A DNA stretch of 64,000 nt from Triatoma infestans (taxonomy: Eukaryota; Arthropoda; Insecta; Hemiptera; Reduviidae): the NCBI GenBank assembly GCA_011037195.1, contig JAAEAF010003567.1, positions 62,001 to 126,000 on the forward strand, written 5' to 3'. This document shows, one piece after another, positions 48,801 through 59,300 of the stretch. The position numbers and the translations under genes were made by a program. Below the pieces are notes generated by a model. It made no database searches, had not been told where the DNA came from, and saw nothing but the letters and a program-made list of their open reading frames with translations. Within the stretch, counting starts at the first letter, position 1. Each line of letters opens with the position of its first letter.

Positions 48801-51800
48801 ACTAAAGTCCGGTCAACCAATTTTGGAAACATACTTAATTCTGGTTAATATTATATAGACGATTGTATAATAAACTGAACTGCACTTAGAGGAAAACAGC
48901 CCCACCCTTCCCTCAAAATCCCTTACATGAAATGTATCAAATTAAAGTTGGAGCTTTTTATATGTTTAGTTTATATATTCTAACTAAATGAAAATCTTGG
49001 AGTCGTTTTCAAGAAAATACTAAATAACTGATTTTTCAGTTATTTAGTGTTTTCTTGAAAACGATATATAACATATATATGGATACATACTTATGGATGA
49101 CATATATACAGGCTAAGTATAGGGACATATACATATGGATATATATAAAGAAATATATCATATATCTAAATAATATATATATATAATATATAGATATAGA
49201 TACATACATAAAACCACTTCCATCAAAGTATTTCGTACTTGGGGAAACTCAAAATGTGAATTTCCGGTGAAAATTCGATATCGAAAATTTCACACGATCG
49301 CAATACTTCCTTTTCAGTAAGAGGAAGTAATAATTGGATCATACAAATAACTCTACTTAAATAGCATCTTACCTTCATTTTATCTATTAATGCATTTGTA
49401 CCAATAATATTGTAACGCTTTTCAGGGTGTTCTTTAGCGTAATTATTAGCCCAAGTTGTTTTACCACAAGCTGGAAGTCCGCACATCATTATCATCTGAA
49501 ATAACCAACAAACTAATTAATAGATTTCATATTAAGTTGGTGATTTAATTCTACAGTGAAAAACAGTCTGAAGGAAAAAAAAAAAAAAAAAGCTACAATT
49601 TTACAAAATTTTTTGGAAATTCCGCATCTGAACGAGAGAGGACACCTGCGTTTTTTCAGTTTTTGTTGCTTCTTTATCTTTGTTTCGAGACAGGTAGGCC
49701 AAGAAACTCTCATTTAAAGCCTACGAATGGTTGAGACACAACCAAAAATGGCTAATTTACAGGGGCCGACTAAATAGGTTTCAGTCTGATCAAAATTTAC
49801 AAATAGATCTCTAATATTAGCAAATGACTAATTACGAATCTTATAGTAGTGAATAGGATGGCACTCACAAGTTTCCAGAATTTACAAAAATATAAAACTT
49901 CTGATATGGAAATATTGAAACGAAATATTTTTAAGCAATTTGTCCCTTCTATTGTTCAGCATCGGACATTGTTTTCATTATTCCATTCAATGAAGCAATC
50001 AATTTTGAAGTCATTGCTCGACTTACATCTAGTGACCTTATAAATAGACATCATATAATATATAATATTTTAAATATTAATAAGCTTAATTTCTTAATGT
50101 TATTAATTACAATTATTATAAAACCTAACAAATTTTACAACTAAATTTTAAAAAAATGAATAGAAATGCAGAGCAACCTCGCAATCACTACGTTTTTCTG
50201 GTCTTTTCGGCCCAGCAACAGCCTTCTCAACGGGGAAGTTCTTTACAAACGTGAAATCTTGCTGAATTTCACCCCATGGATCTGTCTGGCCAAAATTCAC
50301 AGCGAATTTTACGTTTTTGGATAGCACATGAGGGGCTAACGCTTTACCCTGAAGTTCATCTTTAGGAAGTTGCCATGCAACATTCAAATATTCACCATTA
50401 ACACTATAAGATATTATGAAATCCGTTTCCGTGAACTCCTATAAAGATAAAAAAAAGAGCAGATTAAACAAGAATTTAAACAAAAGTAATAATCTGTCCA
50501 ATTCCTGGCACTTTATGTCATGATTTGGATGATACCGTGTGAAAAAAAATATACTAACCAAATAAGTAGTAACAACATCGCCTTCACCGAATGGTTTACC
50601 GTAATTTGTGAATTGGCAATCAACAGATATTTTTCCTGTTCCACCATATCCAAAGGAAAGAGGTTCTTCACCTGTAAAATTTTGCAAGATGTAGTAAACA
50701 ATGAAATACTAGATAGATAAATGGTCAAGTGAAATACAAAAAATTAATAATATTAAAAAAATTGATAGTATGATCATTAAATTTTGAATGCTTACCTAAT
50801 TGCATTGAAGTATCAAAAGTTGACCAACCAATACGAAGTACATTGGGATTTGGTTCATTTTCTAAATGTGACACGTTACAATTTTCAACTAGCTAGAAAT
50901 TTTATTTTTTATTAATAATAAACAAATGCTACTTCAAAATAAATTCATTTTTTTGAAATTAACTAACCTTAACTTGGAAACATAACTTTCCTTCGGTATA
51001 AGCGTATGTTCCACGGGCTCCCGCCCAAATAAAACCGAATCCCCCTTGAGTCATTGGGGTAGCAGTGTACAAAGTATCTTTGTCAATCATTAAATTTAAA
51101 TCTGAATCATCTGGATTCATAAAAAGAATGTGTAAATTACACAGCTTTTATAAAGAAAAATAATAATAAATAACAAAAAAATACGTACACCAACTGAGGG
51201 TTACATCACTATCTTTGATCTCAGGTTCTTCTTCTTTAACTTGTCTAGAAGGGCTCTGCTGTCTACTAAGAACAAAATTGTTTTCCAGTAGTACATAAAC
51301 TGATTTAATTTTAAATAATAAAAGAAACTTTATTATATAAAAATCATATACCTTTTGTATGGGCTTGGTGATAGTGAACGCTTTCTTTTACGATCTTCCC
51401 TATAAGAATCTCTTTCCGTTTTTATTTCATTCTCTGCCTTAATATGCTTTCCCTGGGAATTAAAAATTAATCAATCTGATTTGAACAATCACGTGACTTT
51501 CTCTTGCAGTAATTAACTTAGTCTGATTTATTTATTTAAATGGGAATTACCCACTTACAGAATTGTCATATAGCTGAAAATGTACATAGCAAACAAAAAT
51601 GTTTCAGAAGTGTGTCCTAATATTTCCCACAATTTTATTATAAATGAGTTCTTTACTTCGCTCAGTTCAAAATATCATTCCTTACCTACTTGTAATACCT
51701 CGTAAGCCTACATCCAATAGGAACCGAATATTTTACTACGTTGCAATATGTATCGTAACTGGCATATATTATATGGCGTAACACATAATTCTGATTGGCT

Positions 51801-54800
51801 GTACCCCACAGTTCATTGTAGGCTTGATGCCAACTAGTACGTTCTTCTGCTTACAATTCCTTGTGAAGCGTTTGAATCTTGAGTGTTTCTGAAGGGAGAC
51901 GGGCTGCGTGGTTTTTGTGGTATCATTATATGTGAGGTTACAGCAAGTAAGTTTTATAAGTGATTGTATATCTCCTAGATGATATTACATATTACTATTT
52001 ATACTTTCAAATTTTTGTGGCGACTTATTTGAGTTTTTTTTTTTAGTTTACACCTATTTGCGACCATTTATTAAGCTTCAGTAACATTATTATTCTGATT
52101 ATTACCAATCATTGCTTTGAGAAAACAATGTCGTCGAAGTAAGCATATTGTCCAACTAGGAGTGGAGAAAAACAAGGAGTCATCAATGAATGTAGGTGAT
52201 GCAGCAGGGAACCTTGATACGGGTAATGATGAAATCTTATCTGCGTTACTGAAAGGTCATGTTAATATTGACGACTCCATTATTGATGTGTGCTACTATG
52301 ACTGCGACACTATTGGTCTTATCCTTTACATTATCGAACCAGATGACTTGATTAATTAAAATGGAAAGCAATTTGTTGAAATTAATTCTTCACTCCCAAA
52401 TTAAAGTGAGCATACACGGTTTTCATCCAACCAACAAAATATACCGAACACCAGTTCGGTATTTTGTATACCTTCCTGGATTAAGAAAAATAAAAGCAGG
52501 GATATTGCAACCTGTACCGAAATCCACCAACAAAGAAGTAACTGACTAGAGGGACACCAGGACAAAGTATATGAAAGAAATGTTTGACAGTTTGCCAACA
52601 CATTATTGCCGAAAAGACAGTTCAAAAATATTCTTAGAGCAAAGTTTTAGGGCAAGAAGATAAAATAGAGGTAGATATACTGTTTCCCTTTAACTTATGT
52701 TTGATTATAGCTAAACTTATGAATATTCAGCCCAAGAAAAGATGAATGTGATACTTGTTATCCCACACAAAATTAAACAAATCTCAGATGAAGACTGCAA
52801 TAAAAACAAAAAAAGAACAGGCATGGAGAAAGAAAAATAAAGAGAAAATAGCACAAAAATCTATTTTCACTTTTACGATGGATACACAAGCAGTGAAGTT
52901 ATGACCGGTCTTAAACGTAAGTGCATCGTACTACAAGACAAAGATTCAGATACATAATTTTACATTAAATAATTAGCAATCTCTTCAATACACACATACT
53001 GTATGTGGTATGAAACTGAAGATCTCTGTGCTTCAATATTTGTGACGTGCATAATCGTGCATCTTGTCTCAAAGATGGGAATTAAAAATAAATAAATCTG
53101 AGGTGGACAATCACGCGACTTTCTCTTGCAGTAATTAACTAACTGCAAATTGAAAGCAAATTTTCTGTCAGATGAAAAACCATAATTCTTTTTTCAGATA
53201 GCTGTGGGTATCAAAATCGCAATGTTATTCTGTCGAATTCTCAACTGCATTTTTTTATTGAGCATAAAGTTGTTATTGAACAAAAGTATTTGGAGAAAGT
53301 TCACACTCAAATGGAGTGTGATTCGATCCACGCAATGATTGAAAGGAAATTGAAAAAGTGAACCAATCAAATATCTAGCGAATATATTAGTGTGATACGT
53401 GAAGTCTGTAAAAAACTAATGCCTTTAAAAGTACAGTACTCAACGTTTGATAATTTTTTCAATTACGATGAGAAAGCCGCGATTATCTACAGTTCAATTC
53501 GTTCAGGTAAGGCACCGAATAAACCAACAGTTTCTGATCTTAGGGCTCTGAAGTACACAACAGACGGAAAAACTGTCATTAAGCTTCATTCTGAAGACTA
53601 TAAGCAACTACCCCAGAGAGTTAGAATGACAAATGTGAATATATTCTCTCCACGCAGAATTTTTCAAGAAAGACTGAAGGTTAGACACTCCAAGTAGGCA
53701 GATTTGCAGCAGCTTAAGAGAATCTTACGGAAGACACACATGGATTTCATGATTCTATGTCAAATTATGACTTAGCCAACACAAAACTAAGTTCTGTTCG
53801 ACACTTTTTTTTTCGACTGTGTTTTGCTGTATTGCATGTACATTTACATAATTCCTATGCAAGTCATTCGAATATGTCTGATATTTTCCGTGATAGATAG
53901 CCTGCTTCTTTTTGTGTCATTGACCGGTTTCGGGCGTTCGCCCAACATCAGGATGTTTTTATTAAACAGTGTAATAACATAGACTTGCACAGAGCAAATG
54001 CAGTTGATACACTACTGTATCAACTGTATTTGCTCTGTGCAAGTCTATATTATTATACTGCTTAACAAACAAAAACATCCTGATGATGGGCGAACGCCCG
54101 AAACCGGTCGATGACACAAAAAGAAGCAGGCCATCACGGAAAATATCTCTGATGCTTTCCAGCTTTGCGGAACCAACCACAACTTTTCTGGCCATTGCGT
54201 ACAAACATCTCATTATAATTTTAAGACCTGACGATTGGAATACCTTTTTTTTTTTAAACATATTTGTGTATGTACACAATACTTTTTATTTTGATGACTA
54301 CGAAGTGGTATCAAAAAGTTAAAAACTTATTTTGTAAAATATTGTATTATACGTTTAACTTACATCGTTTCCATCAAAAGGTTCATTTTTCACATGGGAT
54401 TCGTATCCTTCCTTTTCCTTTTCTTTACCATCCTTTGGCACCACCTTCAAGAACCATAGTGAAGTATAATTTTAATAAGAATATACGTAATAATGAAATA
54501 TAATACAAGACAAAATCTGAAATCACCAAAATCTGAATGTTAGAGAAACTTACTTCCATTGAAGATTCATAGTAGCCCGAATCTGTAAGAGGTTCTTGCT
54601 TTATTTCCTTATCTTCTTTCTCAGATACCTGTTCGCCAGGATTTGCATCAGATTCTGTGTTTTCTTCTTCCATTTTTTCACTGTTCCGTTGGTCTTGGTA
54701 GAATTCCTCTTGGGAATTTTCCCAATGTCGATCTTCTTCACTTTGATCTTGCTGCATTTCTTCAGTAAGTTGTGCCTCTACAGATTCACTCGGCTGATCG

Positions 54801-55995
54801 TTTTCTCCATTTTCATTCTCAACTTGCGCAGGTTTTCCAATATTACTCTGATCATCGTCAACTTCTCCTTCTATATTATCTACATCATTCTCCTGCATAT
54901 CTTGCGATTCTATAGGCTGAAACGATAACTGAAATTAAAACTTACATATAAAGTATAAATTCGTTAACAAAGTTGAATTCATCCCTTAAATATAATGTAA
55001 ATCATGCTGAAAATACATAATCATCACATGCTAATTAGGAAATAGATTTCACTACAAAAAAAATTTCAACTGCTTATACAATTTTCAATACATGTGATAA
55101 ATTGTACAAACATTTGAAAATATTAAATACATTACACATTTCTGAGACCTTACCAAGTACAACTAATCCAAAAATTTTGAAGGCTTTAATTCGTTAGTAT
55201 TACTTTTTTACCACTTTACTTTTGTTATTGGTGAAATATTATTGTGATCTGTGTTTGCCATTTTTTATTTTATTAATATGACAGCAAAGAGATCTCAAAT
55301 AATTCAAAATGTATACGTTTACTTTTAAATAAAAAACAAAATGAATATCTAATGAAAAAGCAATTTAAAAATAACATAATAATATAAGAGATATAAATGA
55401 AAAAGTTTTTAACAACAAAAAAATACGTACAGCGTCTTCATCTTGATTTCTATTGTCCGTTGAATGTTGTTCAGTAGCATTAGTTGTATTCAGTACTGAT
55501 TCATTTGCAACATCATTGTCGCGATTATCTTGAGCATCATCTTCTTTGTGCCCTACTAAAATAAGTCCATGCAATATAGCATTATGTCTTGAATCAATAG
55601 CGTACTTCACCAATGATAGTAAATACGGTCAAAATATTCATATTTTTAGTTATTTTCTATCAGTGGTAATTATTAATTTCAATAAATAATAAATTTTTTA
55701 AAATGGTATGTAAATGACATCTTAGACTGAAATAGACTACGTTATTACTTTAGTTAGTGTATAATATCAAATATGGCGGCAATAAACGAGATAGCTTGGG
55801 TAGTGTTCATTACAAATACACACATCACTTAAAACAAATAAATATAAATTTAAAACTAAACCTACCACCTCCGGATTCTTTGTCCAAAGCTTCCTGTAGT
55901 CTTTCTACAAGAACAGACTTAATACCCTTGGTGTCTAGGCCTCGAGCCGATAATTCGGCTCTCAGTTCAACAACTTTTAACTTGGAAGGATTCAT
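36844..55995 (-). CDS. HNRNPU: hnRNP U-like protein (SAP / SPRY / P-loop / RGG)
   Basis: Nuclear RNA- and chromatin-binding scaffold. Eighteen minus-strand coding exons: 55995-55866, 55555-55431, 54916-54554, 54444-54364, 51452-51352, 51265-51189, 51110-50968, 50892-50796, 50671-50559, 50438-50178, 49495-49373, 48390-48262, 43378-43210, 42896-42567, 41082-40959, 38968-38430, 38348-38242, 36924-36844 (1030 aa, in frame throughout). Domains: SAP (3-37), acidic Gln/Glu-rich region with IKQEP and KNEP motifs (about 50-280), SPRY (about 293-495), P-loop polynucleotide-kinase-like domain with GLPACGKTT (502-510), Gly/Arg RGG region (about 685-930), Gln/Tyr/Gly tail ([16 protein letters not shown]). 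[12 protein letters not shown] and [13 protein letters not shown] match the family. HNRNPU versus HNRNPUL cannot be decided firmly. The donor of exon 14 has two in-frame options (42567 or 42558); exon 3 may start 12 bases earlier; the donor after exon 10 (GTTGCT) is weak. Confidence 0.92.
37116..38241 (-). other. Last intron of the hnRNP U-like gene
   Basis: Rest of the intron 36925-38241 beyond the repeat copy at 37007-37115. AT-rich. Overlapping short frames around 37429-37873 have no domain; I do not call a gene. Confidence 0.5.
39000..40958 (-). other. hnRNP U-like intron 15, repeat-derived in parts
   Basis: 39570-39800 matches the 5.6-kb repeat family; 40480-40560 matches the 'GAGGAAGTATTGCGATCG' family (ACACGATCGCATTACTTCC). 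39900-40140 holds GTCGATACGCTGACACC and a T-run of about 20, also repeat-like. An ATGTATACACA microsatellite-like run lies near 39835-39880. No gene seen. Confidence 0.5.
41083..42525 (-). other. hnRNP U-like intron 14, possible retroelement tail
   Basis: About 1.4 kb. The part 41570-42020 is more GC-rich and ends CCTGTAAAAGTC, then TTTTGGGTGGGGATACCATA and an A-run. That looks like the 3' end and tail of a retroelement, without any recognisable frame. The rest is ordinary AT-rich intron. Confidence 0.35.
43379..48261 (-). other. hnRNP U-like intron 12 (4.9 kb)
   Basis: Longest intron but one of this gene. Holds repeat copies at 45530-45740 (ACACAATCGCAAGACTTTCC, dispersed family) and 45960-46060, and the tandem duplication at 45278-45422. 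No coding frame with a recognisable domain; AT microsatellite at 48025-48040. Confidence 0.5.
45278..45422. repeat. Tandem duplication, 73-bp unit, two copies
   Basis: CACTTCAGAAGAAAAAACCT and CACTTCAATAGAGGAAACCT start two units that both continue with CAGCATCTTATGATC or CAGTATCTTATGATC and end CCGAAACATTT. Divergence of roughly 15% suggests an old event. Confidence 0.75.
49004..49063 (+). repeat. Long perfect-stem hairpin (27-bp arms) in an intron
   Basis: CGTTTTCAAGAAAATACTAA, then ATAACTG, pairs with CAGTTATTTAGTGTTTTCTT, then GAAAACG over 27 positions with one wobble pair and a 6-base loop. It lies in hnRNP U-like intron 11, transcribable in either sense. It could be a MITE remnant or a pre-miRNA-like hairpin; no evidence of expression. 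Confidence 0.8.
49240..49335. repeat. Copy of the 'GAGGAAGTATTGCGATCG' dispersed repeat
   Basis: GTGAATTTCCGGTGAAAATT, then ATATCGAAAATTTCACACGA and TCGCAATACTTCC, followed by the opposed AAGAGGAAGTAA. It lies just before exon 11's 3' border (49373) on the intron side. This is one of the best-kept copies and a good seed for a family consensus. Confidence 0.7.
51453..51530 (-). repeat. Small MITE-like repeat abutting a splice acceptor
   Basis: GGGAATTAAAAATTAATCAA, then CAATCACGTGACTTTCTCTT, GCAGTAATTAACT. The same string, slightly changed, is at 53078-53146; related words (ACTTTCT..., AATTA) occur near 5.43, 48.6 and 60.95 kb. Its edge provides the AATTCCCAG acceptor of hnRNP U-like exon 5 (51452). 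Confidence 0.6.
52116..53770 (+). pseudogene. Decayed transposase-like gene of an unnamed arthropod family
   Basis: In intron 4 of the hnRNP U-like gene, antisense to it. In order, over several frames and stops: [26 protein letters not shown] (52736-52766); [10 protein letters not shown] (about 52868-52900), then [42 protein letters not shown] (about 53200); [16 protein letters not shown]; and an open stretch 53392-53697 with [21 protein letters not shown] recognise the order of blocks from many uncharacterised, multi-copy arthropod proteins. Asp in FTMD, Asp before SCGYQN and the acidic MECDS suggest an RNase H-like DDE triad (inference). Broken by stops and by a MITE at 53078-53146. Confidence 0.65.
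53078..53146 (-). repeat. Second copy of the small MITE-like repeat
   Basis: GGGAATTAAAAATAAATAAA, then CAATCACGCGACTTTCTCTT, GCAGTAATTAACT. Inserted in the decayed transposase-like gene after its ...HLVSKM word, which sets the left boundary of the repeat at GGGAATT. Confidence 0.6.
53918..53955 (-). ncRNA. Hammerhead ribozyme-like motif, left arm
   Basis: Minus strand: CATC, CTGATGT, extra T, stem II GGGC-GAAC-GCCC, GAAA, CCGGTC, AATG. The core A at the end of CTGATGA is replaced by T and one stem I pair is a wobble, so activity is doubtful. Confidence 0.6.
54076..54113 (+). ncRNA. Hammerhead ribozyme-like motif, best copy
   Basis: Plus strand: stem I CATC (54076-54079), CTGATGA (54080-54086), extra T (54087), stem II GGGC-GAAC-GCCC (54088-54099), GAAA (54100-54103), CCGGTC (54104-54109), stem I partner GATG (54110-54113). 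A15.1 with CCGGT forms the self-complementary ACCGGT, so stem III could form between two molecules, as in small hammerheads of Penelope-like elements. Expected cleavage follows the C of GGTC (54109). Confidence 0.72.
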
Positions 55996-56314
55996 TTCCT
56001 CTCAAAGTAACATTTACAAATTTAAAACGTTGCACAAATTACACAAACTGTTGATGCAGAAAACATTAGACATTAGACTCTTTTAAATCCCAGCAAAAGT
56101 GAACACAACATACAATCACCATGCCAAACACCAAGCAAAACCAGCTTGCACAAGGCGGAAGTGTTTGTACCACCGCCTTTAAAATTATAGCGTCTTATAC
56201 TAACGCGCGACTTTTAAAATTTTGTACTATCAATGCTATTCCGTTGTTATGGACACAAATACAACAAATTTTTTATGTAGGTAGGAAAAATACTTGAATT
56301 TAATTTTTTGCAGT
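55996..56314. promoter_or_regulatory. Bidirectional promoter, hnRNP U-like / EFCAB2
   Basis: 319 bp separate the two divergent start codons. The middle is GC-richer than the flanks (CAAGGCGGAAGTG; CTAACGCGCGAC). GCGGAAGTG (56155-56163) is a strong ETS/GABP-type site of the kind found in shared housekeeping promoters. There is no clear TATA box. TTTTTTGCAG just before the EFCAB2 ATG resembles a splice acceptor, so EFCAB2 may have a 5' UTR exon here. Confidence 0.65.
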
Positions 56315-59300
56315 ATGGAACAAAAATCTTCTACACCTACGTCTAAAAAACCAGAAGAAACAACTGTCAAGGAAGAAGGTAATTTGGCTATTTTTTATTT
56401 TATTTTTTGTAATCAAAGTATTAATGAGATGTTCATTAATTTTTCTAGATAGAGAGCCTACTGACATAGAAAAAAAGATTATCGAAGCTTTTGAAGTTTT
56501 TGATCATGCTGGAAATAAGACGGTGGATGTTAGAGAAATCGGGACCATAATTCGATCTTTAGGTTACAAATTCTGATTCTTGTAAATAACTAAAATAATA
56601 ATCCATTTTGGTGTAAGATCCGAATGTTCTTAACAGTATGTTTATATCAGTATGTGACGTTCTGAAAATAGAATCTTTATAGGTGAGGAAAAAGCCACAG
56701 GGTTTGCACAAGAAACGTTATGATAAAGCATTATGTCTTTGTATAACAGATAATGTTCACAGGAAGATAAAAAGATCCTTTCGATTATATATTTCATTCT
56801 TATCTAAAATTCTTTCTATTTCTTGATGAAATTAAATTTTTCAACAAACTATTTTTTCATATAAGCTTTGATCCATCTTTTAATGACGTAATATAGAATT
56901 TATCTACATCAAAACATTTAGTGAACTCATTTTTAACTGAACTGCAATCATTCAATTATACTTTTGGTGACCCTTTCCAAATATTACTAGGCGCAACGAC
57001 TGTGGCCCTAAGTAACAGAACAAAAAATATAAAAAAATGTGATATGTTCACCTGCTTTCTTAATATTGTTCTCAACTTAGTTAACAGATTTTATTAAAAC
57101 TTGGAACCTTAAAATACATTTAATTCAGAATCTCCTAATATCACTATTCTTGAAATAATAATGCAATCAAGTGTGAAAGATTGGTTGATTCCTCAGAGCT
57201 GGAAAGCATCAGAGATAATTTCCGTGATAGTCTGCTTCTTTTGTGGTCATCGACCGGTTTCGGGCGTTCACCCATCATCAGGATGCTTTTTGTCAAACAG
57301 TGTGATAACATATATTTGCCCAGAGCAAACTTAAGAGTGTAGCAACTAAATTTAGGAGTGTATCACTGAATTTGCTTTGTGCAAATCTATGTTATCACAC
57401 TGTTTGACAAAAAGCATCCTAATGATGGGCGAACGTAGGTATAACAAATGTTATACGCATAAATGTACCAAGTCTAAAGAAGAACTTTGAATTTCACAGA
57501 TTTTGACTGATACTCTCGGGCTTTCTATTTATGACCCCTTCCTATTTGAAAATATATGATTTACCTTTCCTGTGATTGTTTTCGATTTTGAGTTATACAG
57601 TTCACTTCTACATAAATATTTCATGAAAATATGAACCCTCGAAAAAGTGTATTGACGGTGAAAATTCAATTTTAAATTTCGGATTAAATGATTCTTCCTT
57701 TATCAACATTAAAAATGGCTTAGTCATGGTGGTGGAAAACAGAGATTTTGACACGCTCCTTCTTGATAAACATACTGATTTTGCCTTATGCAAATCAATG
57801 ATATACTGTTTTTTTACTAATTAGGGCGCTTCAGCATGTATGGTATTGGCCCTGGAGCCTTCTCATTGCACTGCCAGTCCTCAAACATTGTTCTTTCGTT
57901 ACGAACAACACTGCCCATCACTGGATTGTGAGTTGCAGAGGCTCCTAGGAAGAGAAAATCTAAGTTTTCAACTGTTCGACGTTAAACATTCGAACGTCAA
58001 ATGTTCATAACCGGTCGATGACAACAAAAATGAAGTAGACTCTAATGGAAAAAATTGCTAATCAAAAATTTAGATGCACAGAGTGAGATTTTTAAACAGT
58101 TCCAAATGAGGTAGAATTCATAATTGTTTAAAAAAAAAATTAATTATCTACATCTTATAGCTGTGTTTATCGCTAATAGGGCTGAAAATGAGCGATTTCG
58201 AGTATTTCTTGGTAGGCATTTTAATAAACGTTTGGTAATTGGAAGGCCTGCATTTAACTTTACTGATGCACATATGTATAAATCTTCCCTAGCACTTTCT
58301 GTTTCTCCATTTACAAAAACATCTGTAAAAAAATTACCTTTATTTGATCGCTTGTTTGATCCGCTTCTCGAGGCGTTACTTTTCCAAATAAATTACTGGA
58401 GTCTGCCATAAATACGTAGGACACTTGTCTTCTCTTATGTCTCAATTTGTTTGGTTTTTCATAATTTCTCGCAATTAGGCTTTTGTGTAGCACTTGATAC
58501 AAGTTGAAATAACATCATTTAATAAATTCATGGGAAGAGGAAAATAAGTGAACTATTATTTTAAATTACAAGTATGATTAATATAGACTTTTTTGCATTG
58601 GCATTTTACGTTTCAGCCAACTTTGAATATAAAATAAGAATCAATTTGTTACCAGTTAAAATTTAATTTTCTTCTACTTGGTTCCATTTGTTTCGTCAAA
58701 AAAGATATTAATGAAAATGGGCAAATGATAACGGAATTGCAATGGTGTGATAACATCGAGCATAGAATTAGAAATGTTAGGTAGAAGAAACATCTGTATT
58801 TTAGCCAGAACATTTATACATGTAGTCTATTTTGAACTAATTCGTACAAACTATTTAAAGAGGATTTCTTTTTGATATTAATACTAACGACAGCGAGATC
58901 ATAGCTAAGAAATAAAAGAAACAAGAAAGTAAATACAGGAAAGTAATATGAAAAGATTTTGAATTAAATATTATAAATTAATAAAAGAAATAATAATTTA
59001 TTAGGTTGTGTTCCTACTGAAGCAGAGATACAAGAAATAATCGTGAATGTGGAAGATCCAGAAACCACTGGAAGTGTCCGTTTAGACAGCTTTCTTCCTC
59101 ATGTGGCAGGGATAATCTCTGAATATAAGTATTTACATTTGGTTGCACTTCATTCTTTTTAATTTCTGGTCGTTAGCGCCGCTGCCGGTCACTTTCGGGC
59201 ATGGTTCTCTCGTTATAGACACATTGTCCATTAACGCGAATGAGCTGTGAAGCTCCAAAGGCGAGAAAATCCAATGGCAGCACTCAAATCTACATTATTC

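Larger units (their letters stand above)
53870..54175. mobile_element. Fold-back element, subfamily A, hammerhead in each arm
   Basis: A near-perfect palindrome: ATATTTTCCGTGATAG...GCCTGCTTC on the left is mirrored by GAAGCAGGCCATCACGG, then AAAATAT on the right, about 125-bp arms. The centre holds TTGCACAGAGCAAATGCAGT and its complement. Each arm contains a hammerhead-like motif. On the right a unique tail follows (CTCTGATGCTTTCCAGCTTT, GCGGAACC), shared with 13.98 and 57.2 kb. It sits in hnRNP U-like intron 4, just before exon 4. Confidence 0.85.

Noticed and set aside
51110..51189. GTGTAC donor for the hnRNP U-like exon ending near 51191
   Set aside because: It would join to give a TGA stop. 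The GTACGT donor two bases on gives SWYDSDLNL, which matches the family at this place.
54425..54898. Separate acidic-protein gene
   Set aside because: It is exon 3 of the hnRNP U-like gene, in phase with neighbouring exons.
54596..54928. Plus-strand 110-codon hydrophobic protein
   Set aside because: Antisense shadow of the acidic exon; Leu/Phe/Ile richness is the complement of Glu/Asp/Lys codons.
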